From the NCBI GenBank assembly GCA_002423125.1, contig DIUW01000034.1, positions 1 to 17,301 of the forward strand: a stretch of DNA of 17,301 nucleotides. Direction: 5' to 3'. How positions within the stretch are numbered: the first letter of the stretch is position 1; each line of letters starts with the position of its first letter. The stretch is from Legionellaceae bacterium UBA6148. GTDB lineage: Bacteria > Pseudomonadota > Gammaproteobacteria > Legionellales > Legionellaceae. The position numbers were made by a program, and so were the translations under genes. The notes under the pieces are model-generated. The model saw only the letters and a list, made by a program, of their open reading frames with translations. It did no database searches and was not told the DNA's origin. Below, piece after piece: positions 13,629 to 17,301 of the stretch.

Positions 13629-14801
13629 ATGAACGCATCAGTCTACCTTCACCCATCAAAGCAAGGGACCATTCGAAGAGGCCATCCGTGGGTTTTTCCG
13701 AAAGCTATTCATCGTGAAACCGGCAATCCAAAAACGGGTTCGCTCGTCAATATATTCACGGATGAAAGTGAACAGTTTGGGGTGGGCGTGTACAATCAGC
13801 ACTCCCTTTATCGTGTCCGTATTTTGGCACGAACGGAAGAAAAATTGGACTTGTCTTCCCTTGAATCGATTGTGACACATCGCCTGAAACAAGCGTTGTC
13901 GGTACGCCACAGCCTAAACCTACCCAATGCCACAACAACCGCTTATCGCTTATTCAATAGTGAAGGTGATGGACTATCGGGATTAACCATCGATCGATTT
14001 AACCACATCTGCGTTGTATCAAGTTCAGCCTATTGGGTGGAATCCAATAAATCAATCATCACTGCGGCGATTAAAACCGTCATTCCTAACGACGAAATCG
14101 TATGGTTACCGCAGATCAAAGCACTTGCGCAAGATGGATGGAAAGAACCGGTAGAGAAACCTGAAGATCGAATAGAGATTGTCACTGAATCAAGCATTCA
14201 ATACCAAGTTGATTTTTCAAATGCGCAAAAAACGGGGTTATTTCTCGATCAACGCGAAAACCACATGAGAATAGCCGCAATCGCATCAGGTAAACGTGTT
14301 TTAGATCTCTACACCTACACCGGTGGTTTTGCTTTACATGCCGCTAAAGCAGGAGCCAGTCGAGTCACTGCTGTTGATAGTTCCTCACAAGCCATTGAGC
14401 AGGCTAAAAAGAACGCTGAACTAAACAATCTCAGTCAGATTGAATGGATAAACGACGACGCCAGAGACTATTTATCTCATGCTGCAAACTACGATATCGT
14501 TATCCTCGATCCACCAAAACTCGCTCCATCTCAGCAACATTTGCAACGCGCTAAAAACTACTACCGATTTCTTCACCGTGAAGTATTTAAAGTGATGCAA
14601 TCCGGTTCACTTTTATTGACATGCAATTGCTCATCAGCATTAACGTCTACCGAATTTGCTGATTTAGTCTATTCTCAAGCGCGAACCGTTGGAAAATCAG
14701 CTCGAATATTAGGTATTTTTGGACCATCTAGCTGTCATCCAACACTACCCGCTTTCCCTGAGGGCAATTATTTAACCGCAGTATTGCTCGGACTAGTATA
14801 A
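13629..14801 (+). CDS. rlmI: RlmI-type 23S rRNA (cytosine-5) methyltransferase
   Basis: A SAM-dependent class I methyltransferase of the RlmI/YccW family; E. coli RlmI makes m5C1962 in 23S rRNA. The 390 residues are close to E. coli's 396. It has an N-terminal PUA domain (about 4-70, with GHPWVFPKAI), a middle beta region with SEGDGLSGLTID (111-122) and KTGLFLDQREN (201-211), then a Rossmann core. Motif I is VLDLYTYTGGFALHA (224-238), the acidic D250 ends beta-2, D294-PPK is motif IV, and TCNCSS at 331-336 holds the cysteines expected for m5C chemistry. The exact target base is inferred from family membership. The ATG has only a weak AGAG site upstream. It is transcribed toward mrcA, 62 bp downstream. 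Confidence 0.88.
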   Translation: MNASVYLHPSKQGTIRRGHPWVFPKAIHRETGNPKTGSLVNIFTDESEQFGVGVYNQHSLYRVRILARTEEKLDLSSLESIVTHRLKQALSVRHSLNLPNATTTAYRLFNSEGDGLSGLTIDRFNHICVVSSSAYWVESNKSIITAAIKTVIPNDEIVWLPQIKALAQDGWKEPVEKPEDRIEIVTESSIQYQVDFSNAQKTGLFLDQRENHMRIAAIASGKRVLDLYTYTGGFALHAAKAGASRVTAVDSSSQAIEQAKKNAELNNLSQIEWINDDARDYLSHAANYDIVILDPPKLAPSQQHLQRAKNYYRFLHREVFKVMQSGSLLLTCNCSSALTSTEFADLVYSQARTVGKSARILGIFGPSSCHPTLPAFPEGNYLTAVLLGLV

Positions 14802-14813
14802 TTTTGTACAAAA
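14797..14813 (+). promoter_or_regulatory. Candidate -10 box and 12-bp palindrome before mrcA
   Basis: TATAAT (14797-14802) overlaps the rlmI stop codon and is followed at once by the perfect palindrome TTTTGTACAAAA (14802-14813). The best -35 candidate, TTAACC (14772-14777), is 19 bp away and weak. The arrangement could be an mrcA promoter with an overlapping operator, but the case rests only on position and symmetry. Confidence 0.3.
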
Positions 14814-14863
14814 ATACTGTATCCTTTCACAGTTGAACATCACGTAAGGTTAACGAATTCAAT

Positions 14864-17218
14864 ATGAAAAAAATAAGCTACTTCTGGCGAAAAGGCTTTT
14901 GGGCCTTATTAAGTTTGTCTTTTCTACTTCTATTTGGAGCGGGGCTGCTCTATATCTATCTTGAAAGCCAACTCCCGGACGTTGAATCACTCAAAACAGT
15001 ACAACTGCAAGTTCCTTTGCGCATTTATAGCCAAGAAGGTTTGTTAATTCAAGAGTATGGTGAAAAAAGACGAATTCCTATCGCCTATGATGACATTCCT
15101 AAGACACTGATTTATGCGGTACTTGCAACAGAAGATCAGCGCTATTTTGAACATCGAGGCGTTGATGTCATGGGATTAGCTCGTGCCACAGTTCGCATGA
15201 TGCAAACAGGCACTAAGTCACAAGGTGGTAGTACCATCACGATGCAGGTCGCTCGTAATTTTTTCCTCGATCGCAAAAAAACATTTTTAAGAAAATTTAA
15301 TGAAATATTACTGGCGATCAAAATCGATCATGAGCTCAGTAAAGAAAAAATTCTCGAGTTATATCTAAACAAAATTTATTTGGGCAATAGAGCATATGGA
15401 GTCGGTGCGGCGGCTCAAATCTATTTCGGAAAGCCCTTAAAAGAATTGAATCTTTCACAACTCGCGATGATTGCGGGCCTCCCTCAGGCACCATCGACTC
15501 AAAATCCAATTATCAATCCAGTCGCCGCCAAAAAACGACGTGATCACGTACTCGAACGCCTATTAGAAGAAAAATACATTACTCAAGAGCAATATCAAGA
15601 AGCAATAAAGCAACCTGCCATTGCAACCTTTCATGGTTCAAATATTGACGTATCCGCACCTTATGTTGCTGAAATGATACGCCAGTCTCTATATGAACAC
15701 TTCGGGCAAGATGCCTATACAAGAGGGTATAAAGTATACACTACAGTCAACGCAGCCCTGCAAACTGCGGCCAATCAATCTGTTGAGAAAACGTTATTTG
15801 AATATGATCGTCGTCATGGCTATCGTGGAGCAATCACCAATGTTGGTAAAGTAGACGTCCACTCTCCAAAAGTAATTCGTCATCTACTGGCTCAATACCC
15901 TGTGCTCAACAAAATCGAGCCCGCAATTATTGTGTCTGTCGCAGAACAACAGGCAACGGCAATAACACATAATGGCACAATACACACCATCCCATGGCAA
16001 GGACTTTCTTGGGCTCGCCCCGCATTAAAAAAAGGCTGGGTTGGTAAAGCGCCCGGCTCAGCCGGTCAAGTCGTTGCTGTTGGCGACATTGTGTATATTC
16101 ATCTTCATGATAATCAATGGCAACTCACGCAAATTCCGCTTGCCGAAGCGGCGCTTGTTGCAATCAATCCATCAAATGGCGCAATTAATGCTCTAGTAGG
16201 TGGTTTTAATTTTCAAAAAAGTAAATATAATCGAGCCACGCAATCAACTCGACAGCCAGGATCAAATTTCAAACCCTTTATCTATGCGGCAGCTTTAAAC
16301 AAAGGCTATACGCTTGCAACGCAAATTAATGACGCACCAATCGTCGTTGCCGATCCCAGTCAGGGTGCGGGTGGTCTCTGGCGACCTCGCAATGACAACC
16401 TTACTTTTAACGGCCCTACACGATTAAAAGATGGCCTTATTCGATCGCGAAATCTTGTTTCGATTCACATCCTCGATGATATTGGCATCGATTACGCCAT
16501 CGATTTTGTATCGCATTTTGGATTCAATAAGGCAACCCTGCCACATACCTTGTCATTAGCGCTGGGCACACTTACCGTCAGCCCATTAGATTTGGCGACT
16601 GCATATGCGGTATTTGCTAATGGTGGCTTTAAGGTAAATCCTTATCTTATTGATCATATTACGGACGGTGATGACAAGCGTTTACTTCAAGCAAAACCGT
16701 CTCAAGCATGTGCCGCATGCAGTGAAGAAAATCCGTCTGCACCTCGCATTATATCCAAAGAAATTGCCTTTTTAATGAACTCAACACTCATGGACGTCAT
16801 TCAATTAGGTACAGCACGACAAGCAAGGCAACTTAACCGGCATGATATTGCTGGAAAAACGGGAACAACGAATGAGCAAGTTGACGCCTGGTTTTCAGGC
16901 TACAACCCTGATTTAGTCGTTACCACTTGGGTAGGATTTGACACCCCAGAATCCCTGCACGAATTCGGCGCTCAACTCGCCCTTCCTTTATGGATGGATT
17001 TTATGAAAGTCGCTTTAAAGAATAAACCCGAGCATATTATCGAGCAACCTGAAAGCATCGTCGCAGTCAATATCAACCCCAATAACGGCTTGCAAACAAC
17101 CGCAATAGATGGACTCAAAGAATATTTTCGCCAGGATGAAATTCCAGCGATGGAGGAAGGGAGAAGCATAGCAGGGAATTCAACGGCTAAGAATGCAAGC
17201 GAAGAGGATTTGTTTTAG
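14864..17218 (+). CDS. mrcA: Penicillin-binding protein 1a (bifunctional peptidoglycan synthase)
   Basis: A class A PBP that polymerises glycan strands and cross-links them on the periplasmic side of the inner membrane. It has 784 residues, somewhat shorter than E. coli PBP1a (850). The N-terminal anchor is at about 12-33. The GT51 glycosyltransferase shows ATEDQRYFEHRG (88-99, catalytic E90), QGGSTITMQVARNFF (120-134) and LELYLNKIYLGNRAYGVGAAA (164-184). An OB-like insert lies between about 320 and 425. The transpeptidase has S467-N-F-K470, S528-R-N530 and K665-T-G667. C616 and C619 lie in a CxxC between domains, as seen in other PBP1a proteins. The start at 14864 has AAGG about 14 bp upstream, so initiation may be weak. 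In many gammaproteobacteria mrcA is the divergent neighbour of pilMNOPQ; here an rRNA methyltransferase gene lies between. Confidence 0.97.
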   Translation: MKKISYFWRKGFWALLSLSFLLLFGAGLLYIYLESQLPDVESLKTVQLQVPLRIYSQEGLLIQEYGEKRRIPIAYDDIPKTLIYAVLATEDQRYFEHRGVDVMGLARATVRMMQTGTKSQGGSTITMQVARNFFLDRKKTFLRKFNEILLAIKIDHELSKEKILELYLNKIYLGNRAYGVGAAAQIYFGKPLKELNLSQLAMIAGLPQAPSTQNPIINPVAAKKRRDHVLERLLEEKYITQEQYQEAIKQPAIATFHGSNIDVSAPYVAEMIRQSLYEHFGQDAYTRGYKVYTTVNAALQTAANQSVEKTLFEYDRRHGYRGAITNVGKVDVHSPKVIRHLLAQYPVLNKIEPAIIVSVAEQQATAITHNGTIHTIPWQGLSWARPALKKGWVGKAPGSAGQVVAVGDIVYIHLHDNQWQLTQIPLAEAALVAINPSNGAINALVGGFNFQKSKYNRATQSTRQPGSNFKPFIYAAALNKGYTLATQINDAPIVVADPSQGAGGLWRPRNDNLTFNGPTRLKDGLIRSRNLVSIHILDDIGIDYAIDFVSHFGFNKATLPHTLSLALGTLTVSPLDLATAYAVFANGGFKVNPYLIDHITDGDDKRLLQAKPSQACAACSEENPSAPRIISKEIAFLMNSTLMDVIQLGTARQARQLNRHDIAGKTGTTNEQVDAWFSGYNPDLVVTTWVGFDTPESLHEFGAQLALPLWMDFMKVALKNKPEHIIEQPESIVAVNINPNNGLQTTAIDGLKEYFRQDEIPAMEEGRSIAGNSTAKNASEEDLF

Positions 17219-17230
17219 TAATGAGGCTAG

Positions 17231-17261
17231 ATAGTGGAGAGTCTGTACTTCTCTCCACTAT
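17231..17261 (+). terminator. Strong hairpin downstream of mrcA
   Basis: ATAGTGGAGAG (17231-17241) pairs perfectly with CTCTCCACTAT (17251-17261) around a 9-nt loop, beginning 12 bp after the mrcA stop. No run of T follows (TTAAACTT), so it is a weak intrinsic terminator by the classic rule. It could be a 3'-end stabilising hairpin or serve both strands. Confidence 0.5.
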
Positions 17262-17301
17262 TAAACTTGAACACACGGATCCGCAATTTTTGGATGGCAT
17301 C

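Overview
The window reads as ordinary chromosome from an AT-rich gammaproteobacterium (roughly 40% G+C by eye, not computed). The gene order pilMNOPQ-aroK-aroB-damX, with mrcA near its divergent side, and the block ribF-ileS-lspA are classic gammaproteobacterial arrangements. The low G+C, the short PilQ and the mixture of housekeeping genes with an unrecognised membrane protein would suit the Legionellales/Coxiella-like part of the class, but that placement is inference.

Layout from left to right. (1) 74-970 (+): an unrecognised protein with hydrophobic blocks, overlapping the 3' end of lspA convergently by 20 bp. (2) 951-5178 (-): the ribF-ileS-lspA operon for FMN/FAD synthesis, isoleucyl-tRNA charging and lipoprotein signal-peptide cleavage. 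(3) 5179-5462: a non-coding gap filled mostly by a 185-bp MITE-like element with 20-bp perfect terminal inverted repeats and a 9-bp target duplication. (4) 5463-5891 (-): a small universal stress protein gene. (5) 5892-6145: a second gap with a probable uspA promoter and a different, ~160-bp near-palindromic element bounded by TA. (6) 6146-13473 (-): a tightly packed eight-gene unit, pilM-N-O-P-Q-aroK-aroB-damX. It encodes the inner-membrane alignment complex and outer-membrane secretin of the type IV pilus, two shikimate-pathway enzymes, and a SPOR-domain division protein. (7) 13629-14801 (+): an RlmI-type 23S rRNA methyltransferase. (8) 14864-17218 (+): mrcA (PBP1a), followed by a strong hairpin.

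How the parts fit: most of the window serves the envelope. PBP1a builds peptidoglycan, DamX and PilQ act at or across it, LspA matures lipoproteins (PilP looks like one of its substrates), and PilM/N/O/P form the pilus platform. Genes in the pil-aro-damX unit are separated by 27 bp or less or overlap by 4-14 bp, which suggests one transcript with translational coupling.

The notable non-routine content is the pair of unrelated small inverted-repeat elements flanking uspA. One lies in the ribF leader and the other directly between the damX stop codon and the uspA promoter. Other points are an A10 tract early in pilQ, a secretin with no AMIN domain and a Cys-containing C-terminal tail, and the unidentified first gene. 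I do not see a clear new multi-gene system. No tRNA, rRNA, CRISPR array, transposase gene or riboswitch was found.
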